Below, piece after piece: positions 32,715 through 42,457 of a stretch of DNA of 64,000 nucleotides. The position numbers and the translations under genes are program-made. The notes beneath the pieces were generated by a model that saw only the letters and a list, made by a program, of their open reading frames with translations, had not been told where the DNA came from and made no database searches. The stretch lies in assembly GCF_009646115.1 (NCBI RefSeq), contig NZ_CP045720.1, positions 1,860,001 through 1,924,000 on the forward strand, written 5' to 3'. Position 1 is the first letter of the stretch. The number at the start of each line of letters is the position of its first letter. Source of the DNA: Pantoea eucalypti (GTDB lineage: Bacteria; Pseudomonadota; Gammaproteobacteria; Enterobacterales; Enterobacteriaceae).

Positions 32715-35402
32715 TCAGACCTTTTTCGCCTTCTTATCAGCCTTGATTCCTTTAACCGGCTGCTGAGCAACCGCCTGAGCGACGCTTGAGAACGGTTCAA
32801 CAAATTCACGACCGTAGAAAGTGTCGAGCATAATCTGTTTCAGCTCAGCAATCAGCGGATAACGTGGGTTAGCACCGGTACACTGGTCATCAAAGGCATC
32901 ATCGGCCAGTTTGTCGACTTTTGCCAGGAAGTCCGCTTCCTGCACACCCGCTTCACGGATGGAGGTCGGGATACCCAGTTCAGTTTTAATCTCATCCAGC
33001 CATGCCAGTAACTTCTCGATTTTTTGCGCAGTGCGGTCGCCCGGCGCGCTCAAACCTAAATGGTCCGCAATTTCAGCGTAGCGACGACGGGCCTGCGGAC
33101 GATCATACTGGCTGAAAGCGGTCTGTTTAGTCGGGTTGTCATTGGCGTTGTAGCGAATAACGTTCGAGATTAACAGCGCATTAGCCAGGCCGTGAGGGAT
33201 ATGGAATTCTGAACCCAGTTTGTGCGCCATTGAGTGACAGACCCCAAGGAAGGCGTTGGCGAACGCAATGCCGGCGATAGTAGCAGCGTTGTGGACACGT
33301 TCACGCGCAACCGGATTTTTCGCGCCTTCAGCATAACTGGCTGGCAGATTCTCTTTTAACAGTTTCAGTGCCTGCAGTGCCTGCCCATCAGAGTACTCAT
33401 TTGCCAGCACAGAAACGTAGGCTTCCAGCGCGTGGGTCACTGCATCCAGACCACCAAAGGCGCAGAGTGAACGCGGCATATCCATCACCAGGTTAGCATC
33501 GACAATCGCCATATCCGGGGTCAATGCATAGTCAGCGAGTGGATATTTCTGACCTGTCGCGTCATCGGTCACCACGGCGAACGGTGTGACTTCTGAACCG
33601 GTCCCGGAGGTCGTGGTGATGGCCACCATCCGTGCTTTTACGCCCATTTTCGGGAATTTGTAGATACGTTTACGGATATCCATGAAACGTAACGCCAGCT
33701 CTTCGAAGTGGGTTTCCGGATGTTCGTACATCACCCACATGATTTTCGCGGCATCCATCGGGGAACCACCACCCAGTGCGATGATGACATCAGGCTTGAA
33801 GCTGTTCATCTGCTCGGCACCTTTACGCACGATGCTCAGCGTCGGGTCAGCTTCAACTTCGAAGAAGACTTCGGTTTCGATGCCGTGTGATTTCAGCACG
33901 CGGGTGACCTGGTCGGCATAGCCGTTGTTGAACAGGAAACGGTCAGTGACAATAAAGGCACGTTTCGCGCCATCCGTTGCCACTTCTTCCAGCGCAATAG
34001 GCAGTGAACCCCGACGGAAGTAGATGGATTTAGGAAGTTTATGCCACAACATATTCTCAGCTCGCTTGGCGACAGTTTTGGTATTAATCAGGTGTTTTGG
34101 ACCGACGTTTTCTGAAATAGAGTTACCGCCCCATGAACCACAACCCAGCGTCAGAGAGGGGGCCAGTTTAAAGTTGTAGAGGTCACCGATACCGCCCTGT
34201 GAAGCCGGCGTGTTGATCAGAATACGCGCAGTTTTCATTTTGTCGCCGAAGTAGTGCACGCGCTCAGTCTGGTTGTCCTGGTCGGTATAAAGGCAGGAGG
34301 TGTGACCGATACCGCCCATCGCGACCAGTTTCTCCGCTTTATTAACCGCATCCTGGAAATCTTTCGCCCGATACATCGCCAGCGTTGGGGAGAGTTTTTC
34401 ATGGGCAAAAGGTTCAGATTCATCCACGAGTTTCACTTCACCAATCAAAATTTTCGTGTCTGCTGGTACGGTTAGCCCGGCCATCTCCGCAATTTTAAAT
34501 GCCGGTTGACCCACGATGGCCGCATTGAGGCCGCCGTTTTTAAGGATGATATTCTGAACTGCACTCAGCTCGGCGCCCTGCAGCATGTAACCACCATGGC
34601 TGGCAAAACGTTCACGCACTGCGTCATAGACCGAATCAACCACGATTACCGATTGTTCTGAGGCGCAGATCACGCCGTTATCAAACGTTTTCGACATCAG
34701 AATTGACGCAACGGCACGTTTCACATCGGCGGTTTCATCAATCACCACCGGCGTATTACCGGCACCCACACCAATTGCCGGTTTGCCGGAGCTGTAAGCC
34801 GCTTTCACCATTCCCGGTCCACCAGTGGCGAGAATCAGGTTGATATCGGGGTGATGCATCAGCTGGTTTGACAGCTCAACAGATGGGGCGTCGATCCAGC
34901 CGATAATGTCTTTAGGCGCACCGGCGGCAATCGCGGCCTGCAGGACGATATCTGCCGCTTTATTCGTTGCGTCTTTGGCACGTGGATGTGGCGAGAAAAT
35001 GATACCGTTGCGGGTTTTGAGGCTGATTAGCGCTTTGAAGATGGCGGTTGAGGTTGGATTGGTGGTCGGGACGATACCGCAAATCAGGCCAATCGGCTCG
35101 GCGATGGTGATGGTGCCGAAAGTATCGTCGGTGGCTAACACACCGCAGGTCTTTTCATCTTTATAGGCGTTGTAGATATATTCTGAAGCAAAATGGTTTT
35201 TAATGACTTTGTCTTCGACGATGCCCATACCGGATTCGGCAACAGCCATCTTAGCAAGGGGGATGCGGGCATCTGCGGCAGCGAGGGCGGCGGCACGAAA
35301 TATGGCGTCGACCTGTTCCTGAGAAAAATTGGCATATTCACGCTGGGCTTTTTTTACACGTTCAACCAGTGCATTGAGTTCAGCGACATTGGTTACGGCC
35401 AT
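32715..35402 (-). CDS. adhE: Bifunctional acetaldehyde-CoA/alcohol dehydrogenase
   Basis: An 895-aa fermentation enzyme that reduces acetyl-CoA to ethanol in two NADH steps and assembles into spirosome filaments. The N-terminal aldehyde dehydrogenase part carries the catalytic cysteine near 246 in GVICASEQS. The C-terminal iron alcohol dehydrogenase part (from about 450) has iron-site motifs GLDAVTHALE and FHIPHGLANA. The frame is open 69 codons upstream, but MAVTNVAELN with AGGAG ribosome site fixes ATG 35402. An FNR-type promoter lies 180-220 bp upstream. Confidence 0.96.
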   Translation of the reverse strand: MAVTNVAELNALVERVKKAQREYANFSQEQVDAIFRAAALAAADARIPLAKMAVAESGMGIVEDKVIKNHFASEYIYNAYKDEKTCGVLATDDTFGTITIAEPIGLICGIVPTTNPTSTAIFKALISLKTRNGIIFSPHPRAKDATNKAADIVLQAAIAAGAPKDIIGWIDAPSVELSNQLMHHPDINLILATGGPGMVKAAYSSGKPAIGVGAGNTPVVIDETADVKRAVASILMSKTFDNGVICASEQSVIVVDSVYDAVRERFASHGGYMLQGAELSAVQNIILKNGGLNAAIVGQPAFKIAEMAGLTVPADTKILIGEVKLVDESEPFAHEKLSPTLAMYRAKDFQDAVNKAEKLVAMGGIGHTSCLYTDQDNQTERVHYFGDKMKTARILINTPASQGGIGDLYNFKLAPSLTLGCGSWGGNSISENVGPKHLINTKTVAKRAENMLWHKLPKSIYFRRGSLPIALEEVATDGAKRAFIVTDRFLFNNGYADQVTRVLKSHGIETEVFFEVEADPTLSIVRKGAEQMNSFKPDVIIALGGGSPMDAAKIMWVMYEHPETHFEELALRFMDIRKRIYKFPKMGVKARMVAITTTSGTGSEVTPFAVVTDDATGQKYPLADYALTPDMAIVDANLVMDMPRSLCAFGGLDAVTHALEAYVSVLANEYSDGQALQALKLLKENLPASYAEGAKNPVARERVHNAATIAGIAFANAFLGVCHSMAHKLGSEFHIPHGLANALLISNVIRYNANDNPTKQTAFSQYDRPQARRRYAEIADHLGLSAPGDRTAQKIEKLLAWLDEIKTELGIPTSIREAGVQEADFLAKVDKLADDAFDDQCTGANPRYPLIAELKQIMLDTFYGREFVEPFSSVAQAVAQQPVKGIKADKKAKKV

Positions 35403-35862
35403 GGTGTTCTCCTGAAGGAAGTTAAACTTTTTTAGTAAACAATCCTGCGCCCTGAGTATAGCTATGCTCAAAAAATGCGCTATATCAGGATGTAATGACA
35501 GGATTTTCAACTGTTTACTGAATAAGTCTTGCGTTGTCTGTGAAGACGTTTTCATTGATGCCGCTAATACTTCCGTTGTGAAAATATTACCTGGTTTGGG
35601 GTAGGTCAATTTTGATGCAGATCAATTTAACCGCAGGCTGACACCTTTCAGCACAGGGCTGATCCTTTATCAGCTCAAATGGACTTTCACATGCTGGCAG
35701 TCAGCCTGGTAGCGTCTAAATCCAGTCACTTTTTAATCTCTGGTGTAAAGCGCTAAAGGAGCGTTCATTCATCTATATAAATAGCTGGCTCAGCATCTGG
35801 TGTACAGGTCTGTTTTCACATACATTAGGCGCGTTTCCCCCCTGTGGTACGGAGTTAAAGTC
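35403..35862. other. Divergent regulatory region adhE / ychE
   Basis: About 460 bp without a gene. It contains the adhE FNR box and -10 (35584-35625) and implies a leader RNA of about 175 nt for adhE. Nothing else was assigned. Confidence 0.6.
35584..35625 (-). promoter_or_regulatory. FNR-dependent promoter of adhE
   Basis: A perfect FNR palindrome TTGAT-N4-ATCAA occupies 35612-35625. On the minus strand a -10 box TAATAT (35584-35589) starts exactly 22 bases beyond it. This puts the centre of the FNR box at -41.5, the class II activator position, with transcription starting near 35577. Confidence 0.75.
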
Positions 35863-36510
35863 GTGAACCCTGCGCTGTTAGATTTATCAGGCTATATAAA
35901 ATTTTTTGTCGGGCTCTTTGCGCTGGTCAATCCAGTGGGCATTATTCCGGTGTTCATCAGCATGACCCGATATCAGGGCGTGGCTGAGCGTAATAAAACT
36001 AACCTTACCGCTAATCTTGCGGTGGCCATCATTCTCTGGACGTCACTTTTTCTGGGCGATGCGATTCTGCATGTGTTCGGTATTTCGATTGACTCTTTCC
36101 GCATTGCGGGTGGGATTCTGGTCGTCACCATTGCGATGTCGATGATCAGCGGCAAGCTGGGTGAGGATAAGCAGAACAAGCAGGAAAAGTCAGAAACGGC
36201 GATCCGTGAAAGCGTGGGCGTTGTGCCTCTGGCGCTGCCACTGATGGCGGGGCCAGGTGCTATCAGCTCGACAATCGTCTGGAGTACCCGTTATCACAGC
36301 TGGCTGAACCTGATGGGTTTTACCCTGGCAATCGCTATCTTTGCCTTCTGTTGCTGGTTACTGTTCAGGGCTGCACCATTAATGGTGCGTATTCTCGGCC
36401 AGACCGGCATCAACGTCATTACCCGTATCATGGGTTTGTTACTGATGGCACTGGGCATTGAATTTGTTGTAACCGGTATGAAGTCTATTTTTCCCGGTCT
36501 GCTGAATTAA
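35863..36510 (+). CDS. ychE: MarC-family inner-membrane protein YchE
   Basis: A 215-aa protein with about six membrane helices. Typical MarC stretches are GLFALVNPVGIIPVF, GGILVVTIAMSM and LPLMAGPGAISS. Function of the family is unknown despite the name. The frame is open upstream to 35800, but GTG 35863, preceded by CGGAG at 8 bases, yields exactly the E. coli length. Confidence 0.92.
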   Translation: MNPALLDLSGYIKFFVGLFALVNPVGIIPVFISMTRYQGVAERNKTNLTANLAVAIILWTSLFLGDAILHVFGISIDSFRIAGGILVVTIAMSMISGKLGEDKQNKQEKSETAIRESVGVVPLALPLMAGPGAISSTIVWSTRYHSWLNLMGFTLAIAIFAFCCWLLFRAAPLMVRILGQTGINVITRIMGLLLMALGIEFVVTGMKSIFPGLLN

Positions 36511-37081
36511 ACCCTCACTTATTTCAGGCAATGAAATGAAGTAATGATCCGTAATGGTGCAAAATGGCCTTTCATTGCACTATTACGATGCAATTATTCG
36601 CGATACTTAAAATAGAGGCACGATTATAAATTTCATTACTGCGTGTTTGCTCACAGACTTTTTCGTGGGAAATAATGTCACTATTTTCACACGATATTCT
36701 CCTCTGCACTTTTAACTCTGCCTCATAATCCGCCACAATATTACGGTAAGCCTGAATTTCATCATGCTGAAGCCGGATTTATCAGTATGAATGCCAAAAC
36801 AGGCACAATTTGTCACCTGATCCTGCTTCGCAAAGAGCTTTCCGGCTAAAACGCCTATTTTTCATATTGATATGAAATTTTCAGAACGAAAATTAACACT
36901 TCCGCTTCGTGACATCTCATGATAAAAGAGAATTAGTTAACATTTTCGTTATTTTGCTTTGGCGCCCCTTAACGCCTTCTGATAATTTTTGGCTTAACGT
37001 GAATTTTTTCTCTGAAAGCCCAAAGTGAGAACGCTTTTTGCTTAAGCCTATCGGGATACTTAAATAAGGTTGGCGTTTCGG
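36511..37081. other. Intergenic region upstream of the opp genes
   Basis: About 570 bp with no gene. It has a near-perfect 12-bp inverted repeat at 36551-36586 close to the ychE end, and is otherwise AT-rich. It likely includes the promoter and long leader of the opp operon; boxes not assigned. Confidence 0.55.
36551..36586. repeat. Inverted repeat upstream of oppA
   Basis: GTAATGGTGCAA and TTGCACTATTAC form 12-bp arms with one mismatch around a 12-bp spacer. It could be a regulator site for the opp operon or a weak ychE terminator; there is no T run. Confidence 0.6.
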
Positions 37082-38716
37082 ATGATTGGGATAAAGAACT
37101 TGCAGCAAAAGCGGTCCTCACTCGCAGGTGTTCTGTTACTGGCGTTTTCACCGGCCTATGCCGCCACCGTTCCGCCGGGAACGGCACTGGCTGCGCAACA
37201 GCAGATGGTGATTAATAACGGAAGCGAAGTCTCTTCACTGGATCCGCATAAAACTGAAGGCGTGCCGGAGTCCAATATTATTCAAAATCTGCTGGACGGA
37301 CTGGTCAATACTGACAACAGCGGTCAGGTCGTGCCAGGCGTCGCCAAAAGCTGGGAGAATCCGCAACCTACCGTCTGGATTTTTAATCTGCGGGGTGATG
37401 CAAAGTGGAGCAATGGTGAGCCGGTGACCGCGAATGATTTCGTCTACAGCTGGCGTCGCCTGGTGGACCCGAAAACGGCGTCGCCTTATTCAAGCTATCC
37501 GCAGGCAGCCCATTTTGCCAATATCGATGCCATCCTTGCCGGTAAAGCGTCACCTGATCAACTGGGTGTGAAAGCGCTGGATGCCCATCGTCTGCAGATT
37601 ACCCTGAGTGAACCAGTGCCTTACCTGGTCGCGATGCTGGCGCTTACCGCGATGAAGCCGGTTTATGAACCGGCCATTAAGCAGTGGGGTGAAGCCTGGA
37701 CGCGTCCGGGTCATTACATTGGTAACGGCGCTTATACGCTGGACGACTGGATCGTCAATGAAAAAATCGTCCTGAAACGCAATCCACAATACTGGGACAA
37801 TGCCCATACGGTCATTGAGCAGGGGACATTTCTGCCTATCGCCTCTGAAAACAGTGATATCAATCGCTACCGCAGCGGCGGCACGGATATGACCAACAGT
37901 GCGGTGCCGCCGGAGATGTTTGGCAAACTACGCAAAGAGCTGGGCGACGAAGTGAAAGTCAGTCCATTGCTCTGTACGTTCTACTACGAAATTAACAATA
38001 AAAAGGCGCCGTTCACCGATGCACGGGTTCGTGCCGCGCTGAAAATGACCCTCGATCGCGAAGTGATTGCCAATAAGATCATGGCCCAGGGACAAATTCC
38101 CGCCTATAGCCTGACACCGCCTTTCACCGCCGGTATCAAACTCACGCCGCCTGCCTGGTTCACCTGGACGCAGGCGCAGCGTAATGACGCCGCGAAGAAG
38201 CTGCTGGCCGAGGCAGGCTTCGATGCTGCCCATCCGCTGACCTTTACGCTGCTCTATAACACCTCAGATCAGAACAAACGGCAGGCGATTGCAGCTGCCT
38301 CGATGTGGCAGAAAAACCTTGGCGCGAAAGTGACACTGCAGAATCAGGAATGGAAAACCATGCTGGAGACCCGCCATCAGGCGCAATATGACGTGGTCCG
38401 TGCTACCTGGTGTGCCGATTACAACGAACCCTCAACCTTCCTGAATATGCTAATCAGCAACGCCTCGATCAACACCGCGTTTTACAGCAGCGCGACCTTC
38501 GATCGTCTGATGAAGGAAACGCTGACGGCGGGCAGTGAGGCGCAGCGTGCCGACCTGTATCAGCAGGCTGAAACACAACTCGACAAAGACTCACCAATTG
38601 TGCCAGTTTACTACCGCGTAAGTGTGCGCCTGGTAAAGCCCTGGGTTGGCGGCTTTACGGGCAAAGACCCGCAGGACATGACAGACCTGAAGTACTATTT
38701 CATCAAACAACACTGA
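37082..38716 (+). CDS. oppA: Periplasmic oligopeptide-binding protein, first paralogue
   Basis: A 544-aa solute-binding protein of the OppA/SBP_bac_5 family. A signal peptide (about 1-25, cleaved after SPAYA) precedes the mature start ATVPPG. Hallmarks include GSEVSSLDPHKTEGVPE, WSNGEPVTANDFVYSWRRL and ATWCADYNEP. It is roughly 60% identical by eye to the next gene. The in-frame TTG at 37070 is less likely than ATG 37082. It may bind a different set of peptides (MppA-like) and share the OppBCDF pore. No lipobox is seen. Confidence 0.9.
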   Translation: MIGIKNLQQKRSSLAGVLLLAFSPAYAATVPPGTALAAQQQMVINNGSEVSSLDPHKTEGVPESNIIQNLLDGLVNTDNSGQVVPGVAKSWENPQPTVWIFNLRGDAKWSNGEPVTANDFVYSWRRLVDPKTASPYSSYPQAAHFANIDAILAGKASPDQLGVKALDAHRLQITLSEPVPYLVAMLALTAMKPVYEPAIKQWGEAWTRPGHYIGNGAYTLDDWIVNEKIVLKRNPQYWDNAHTVIEQGTFLPIASENSDINRYRSGGTDMTNSAVPPEMFGKLRKELGDEVKVSPLLCTFYYEINNKKAPFTDARVRAALKMTLDREVIANKIMAQGQIPAYSLTPPFTAGIKLTPPAWFTWTQAQRNDAAKKLLAEAGFDAAHPLTFTLLYNTSDQNKRQAIAAASMWQKNLGAKVTLQNQEWKTMLETRHQAQYDVVRATWCADYNEPSTFLNMLISNASINTAFYSSATFDRLMKETLTAGSEAQRADLYQQAETQLDKDSPIVPVYYRVSVRLVKPWVGGFTGKDPQDMTDLKYYFIKQH

Positions 38717-38780
38717 TCTGATCGCCCGTACGGCGAGACAGTCGGGAACGCATCAACGTACAGACCATTTTGGGGTCAAT

Positions 38781-38803
38781 CTCCCTGGTAACAGGCCAGG
38801 GAG
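38781..38803 (+). other. Hairpin between the two oppA genes
   Basis: CTCCCTGG / CCAGGGAG with a 7-nt loop, no T run. It may be an mRNA processing or stabilising element. Confidence 0.5.
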
Positions 38804-38869
38804 CCCGGAGACGGGGGACGCCGGGGCAGCGCATCGCCACGGTGACGATAATAAAACTGGAGTGTAATA

Positions 38870-40510
38870 ATGAACAACATCACGAAAAAAAGCCTGATAG
38901 CAGCGGGTGTTTTCGCCGCAGTGAGTGCTTTGGCAGGGAATGCGGCTTTCGCAGCAAATGTGCCCGCAGGCGTTGAGCTGGCCGCTAAACAGGAGCTGAT
39001 TCGCGGCAATGGCGATGAAGTGCAGTCGCTCGATCCGCACAAAATCGAAGGCGTGCCGGAAGACAACGTGGCGCGCGATCTTTACGAAGGTCTGCTGGTC
39101 AATGACAGCAACGGTAAACCGATTCCGGCTGTAGCGGAAAGTTACGAAAATAAAGACTTCAAAGTGTGGACGTTCCACCTGCGTAAAAATGCTAAATGGT
39201 CCAACGGCGAGCCGGTGACCGCGCAGGACTTCGTTTACAGCTGGGAGCGTCTGGTCGATCCTAAAACCGCTTCACCGTACGCCAGTTATCCGCAATATGG
39301 TCATATCCTGAACGTCGATGACATCATTGCCGGTAAAAAACCGATTACCGATCTGGGCGTGAAAGCCCTGGACGATCACACGCTGGAAGTCACGCTGAGT
39401 GAGCCGGTTCCCTATTTTGATAAACTGCTGATCAACTCCGTAATGTCACCGGTTTATAAACCGGCGATTGAGAAGTTTGGCGATCAGTGGACTCAGCCAC
39501 AGAACTGGGTCGGCAACGGTGCCTTTAAACTCGACGCGCACGTGATCAACGAGCGTATCACCCTGGTGCGTAACCCGAATTACTGGGACAACGAACACAC
39601 CGTGCTGAACAAAGTCACCTTCCTGCCAATCAGTTCCGAAGTCAGCGACGTTAACCGTTACTTCTCCGAGAACGGCAGCGACATGACTTACAACAATCTG
39701 CCGATTGAGCTGTTTAAGAAACTGCAGCGTGACAACGGCAAAGAGCTGCACGTCGATCCTTATCTCTGCACCTATTACTACGAAATCAACAACCAGAAAG
39801 CGCCATTCACCGATCCACGCGTTCGCGCCGCCCTGAAGCTGGGTCTGGATCGTGACATCATGGTTAACAAAGTGCTGGCGCAGGGCCAGAAGCCGGCCTA
39901 CAGCTACACGCCGCCATCAACCGACGGCATGGATATCCTGCCGCCAGACTGGTTCAAATGGTCACAGGACAAACGTAATGCCGAAGCGAAAAAGCTGCTG
40001 GCTGAAGCCGGCTATACCGCCGACAAACCGCTGACCTTTAACCTGCTGTATAACACCTCCGATCTGCATAAGAAGCTGGCGATTGCCGCCTCGTCGATCT
40101 GGAAGAAAAACATCGGTGTGAACATCAAGCTGGAAAACCAGGAGTGGAAAACCTTCCTGGATACCCGTCATCAGGGTAACTTCGATGTATCGCGTGCGGC
40201 CTGGTGTGCGGACTATAACGAACCCACTTCATTCCTGAACACCATGCTGTCTAACAGCAGCAGTAACACCTCGCACTATAAGAGCGAGGCGTTTGACAAA
40301 GTGATCCGTGACGCGATTAAGGCACCGGATGCGAAAGCCCGCGCAGTGGATTATCAGAAAGCGGAGCAGATCCTGGATAAAGACAGCACCATCGTACCGG
40401 TTTACTACTACGTAAATACGCGTCTGGTGAAGCCTTATGTCGGCGGTTATACCGGTAAAGATCCACTGGATAAAACCCTGGATAAAGACTTCTACATTAT
40501 CAAACACTAA
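38870..40510 (+). CDS. oppA: Periplasmic oligopeptide-binding protein, second paralogue
   Basis: A 546-aa OppA. Signal peptide 1-29 (cleaved after GNAAFA), mature start ANVPAGVELAAKQELIRGNG. Peptide-site stretches AKWSNGEPVTAQDFVYSWERL and AAWCADYNEPTSFLN are as in E. coli OppA. It has the better ribosome site (GGAG) and is adjacent to oppB, so it is the likely canonical OppA. A terminator-like hairpin separates it from oppB, which fits the much higher need for the binding protein. Confidence 0.95.
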   Translation: MNNITKKSLIAAGVFAAVSALAGNAAFAANVPAGVELAAKQELIRGNGDEVQSLDPHKIEGVPEDNVARDLYEGLLVNDSNGKPIPAVAESYENKDFKVWTFHLRKNAKWSNGEPVTAQDFVYSWERLVDPKTASPYASYPQYGHILNVDDIIAGKKPITDLGVKALDDHTLEVTLSEPVPYFDKLLINSVMSPVYKPAIEKFGDQWTQPQNWVGNGAFKLDAHVINERITLVRNPNYWDNEHTVLNKVTFLPISSEVSDVNRYFSENGSDMTYNNLPIELFKKLQRDNGKELHVDPYLCTYYYEINNQKAPFTDPRVRAALKLGLDRDIMVNKVLAQGQKPAYSYTPPSTDGMDILPPDWFKWSQDKRNAEAKKLLAEAGYTADKPLTFNLLYNTSDLHKKLAIAASSIWKKNIGVNIKLENQEWKTFLDTRHQGNFDVSRAAWCADYNEPTSFLNTMLSNSSSNTSHYKSEAFDKVIRDAIKAPDAKARAVDYQKAEQILDKDSTIVPVYYYVNTRLVKPYVGGYTGKDPLDKTLDKDFYIIKH

Positions 40511-40532
40511 TAGCATTCAGGCTATCAGCAGT

Positions 40533-40559
40533 GGCGGCGCGTCTGGCGCCGCCTTTTTT
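40533..40559 (+). terminator. Attenuating terminator between oppA and oppB
   Basis: GGCGGCG-(7-nt loop)-CGCCGCC followed by six T. It probably cuts transcription partly, so oppBCDF is made at lower levels than oppA. Confidence 0.85.
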
Positions 40560-40602
40560 ACTTATTTATATGTTGTGATGCAACAGCCTGGTAGGTACGG
40601 CA

Positions 40603-41523
40603 ATGTTAAAATTCATCCTGCGTCGCTTGCTTGAAGCGCTTCCGACGCTGTTCGTCCTGATCACCATCTCCTTCTTTATGATGCGACTGGCACCCGGCAG
40701 CCCGTTTACCGGCGAGCGCACCCTGGCCCCGGAAGTGATGGCCAATATTGAGGCGAAATATCACCTCAACGATCCCATCGGTAAGCAGTATGTTGATTAC
40801 CTGCTGCAGCTGGCGCACGGCGATTTCGGCCCTTCGTTTAAATACAAAGATTATTCGGTCAACTATCTGGTCGCGCACGCGTTCCCGGTCTCAGCCAAAC
40901 TCGGCCTGGCCGCGTTCCTGCTGGCGGTGATACTGGGCGTCACGGCGGGTGTGATCGCCGCGCTTAAACAGAACAGTATATGGGACTTCGTGGTGATGGG
41001 GGTGGCAATGACCGGCGTGGTGATACCGAGTTTCGTGGTCGCGCCGCTGCTGGTTCTGCTCTTCGCCATCACCCTGAAATGGCTGCCCGGCGGTGGCTGG
41101 AACGGTGGTCAGTGGAACTACATGCTGTTGCCGATGGTGGCGCTGTCGCTGGCGTATATCGCCAGTATTGCGCGTATCACTCGTGGTTCAATGATTGAAG
41201 TGATGCACTCCAATTTTATCCGCACCGCGCGCGCCAAAGGCTTGCCGCTGCGCCGCATTGTGCTGCGTCATGCGCTCAAGCCCGCATTGCTGCCCGTGAT
41301 TTCCTACATGGGACCGGCGTTTGTCGGCATCATCACCGGTTCGATGGTGATTGAGTCGATCTACGGTCTGCCGGGTATCGGTCAGCTGTTTGTGAACGGC
41401 GCGCTGAACCGTGACTACTCTCTGGTGATGAGCCTGACCATCCTGGTCGGTTTGCTGACCATTCTGTTTAACGCGATTGTTGACGTGCTCTATGCCGTTA
41501 TCGATCCCAAAATTCGTTACTGA
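40603..41523 (+). CDS. oppB: Oligopeptide ABC transporter permease OppB
   Basis: A 306-aa inner-membrane permease with about six helices. The cytosolic EAA loop, which contacts the ATPase, reads RTARAKGLPLRRIVLRHALKP around 205-225. It pairs with OppC. The start ATG lies 43 bp after the terminator hairpin. Confidence 0.96.
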   Translation: MLKFILRRLLEALPTLFVLITISFFMMRLAPGSPFTGERTLAPEVMANIEAKYHLNDPIGKQYVDYLLQLAHGDFGPSFKYKDYSVNYLVAHAFPVSAKLGLAAFLLAVILGVTAGVIAALKQNSIWDFVVMGVAMTGVVIPSFVVAPLLVLLFAITLKWLPGGGWNGGQWNYMLLPMVALSLAYIASIARITRGSMIEVMHSNFIRTARAKGLPLRRIVLRHALKPALLPVISYMGPAFVGIITGSMVIESIYGLPGIGQLFVNGALNRDYSLVMSLTILVGLLTILFNAIVDVLYAVIDPKIRY

Positions 41524-41537
41524 TTGCGGAGTTCGCC

Positions 41538-42446
41538 ATGATGTTAAGTAAGAAAAACAGCGAAGCTCTTGATGCGTTCAGTGAAAAGCTGGAAGTAGAA
41601 GGGCGCAGTCTCTGGCAGGACGCGCGTCGTCGTTTTATCCATAACCGGGCAGCCTTAATCAGTCTGCTGGTGTTGTTAGTAATCACGCTGTTCGTGATTT
41701 TTGCGCCGATGCTGGCGCATTTCACCTACGACGATACCGACTGGTCCATGATGTCCTCACCGCCCGATACGACATCTGGTCACTGGTTTGGCACCGATTC
41801 ATCGGGACGTGACATACTGGTCCGTGTGGCCATCGGTGGTCGTATCTCACTGATGGTGGGCGTAGCGTCTGCGCTGATTGCGGTGATCGTCGGCACGCTG
41901 TATGGCTCAATAGCCGGTTACCTGGGCGGCAAAACCGACTCGGTGATGATGCGTATTCTGGAAATTCTCAACTCCTTCCCGTTTATGTTCTTCGTGATCC
42001 TGCTGGTGACCTTCTTTGGTCGTAATATCCTGCTGATTTTTGCCGCTATCGGCATGGTTTCATGGCTGGATATGGCGCGTATTGTGCGCGGCCAGACGCT
42101 GAGCCTGAAGCGCAAAGAGTTCATCGAAGCGGCGCATGTCGGTGGGGTATCAACCTGGAAAATCGTGGTACGTCACATCGTGCCAAACGTACTGGGCGTG
42201 GTGGTGGTTTACGCCTCGCTGCTGGTACCGAGCATGATCCTGTTTGAATCCTTCCTGAGCTTCCTGGGTCTGGGGACACAGGAGCCGCTGAGTAGCTGGG
42301 GCGCGCTGCTCAGCGACGGGGCTAACTCAATGGAGGTGTCGCCGTGGCTGTTGCTCTATCCGGCGGGCTTCCTGGTGGTCACGCTGTTCTGTTTCAACTT
42401 TATTGGCGATGGCCTGCGTGATGCCCTCGACCCGAAAGATCGTTAA
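41538..42446 (+). CDS. oppC: Oligopeptide ABC transporter permease OppC
   Basis: A 302-aa permease with an N-terminal cytosolic extension and about six helices. The EAA loop FIEAAHVGGVSTWKIVVRHIVP lies near 195-215, and FLSFLGLGTQEPLSSWG is the conserved region before the C-terminal helix. 14 bp after oppB, same operon. Confidence 0.96.
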   Translation: MMLSKKNSEALDAFSEKLEVEGRSLWQDARRRFIHNRAALISLLVLLVITLFVIFAPMLAHFTYDDTDWSMMSSPPDTTSGHWFGTDSSGRDILVRVAIGGRISLMVGVASALIAVIVGTLYGSIAGYLGGKTDSVMMRILEILNSFPFMFFVILLVTFFGRNILLIFAAIGMVSWLDMARIVRGQTLSLKRKEFIEAAHVGGVSTWKIVVRHIVPNVLGVVVVYASLLVPSMILFESFLSFLGLGTQEPLSSWGALLSDGANSMEVSPWLLLYPAGFLVVTLFCFNFIGDGLRDALDPKDR

Positions 42447-42457
42447 GGAGTTTCCCG

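Noticed and set aside
35403..35609. 69-codon N-terminal extension of adhE
   Set aside because: The conserved MAVTNVAELN start has a strong AGGAG site, and the extension would cross the predicted FNR promoter.
36565..36580. Possible sigma-54 promoter upstream of oppA (TGGCCTTTCATTGCA)
   Set aside because: The GG to GC spacing is one base short of the strict N10 rule, so it should not work.
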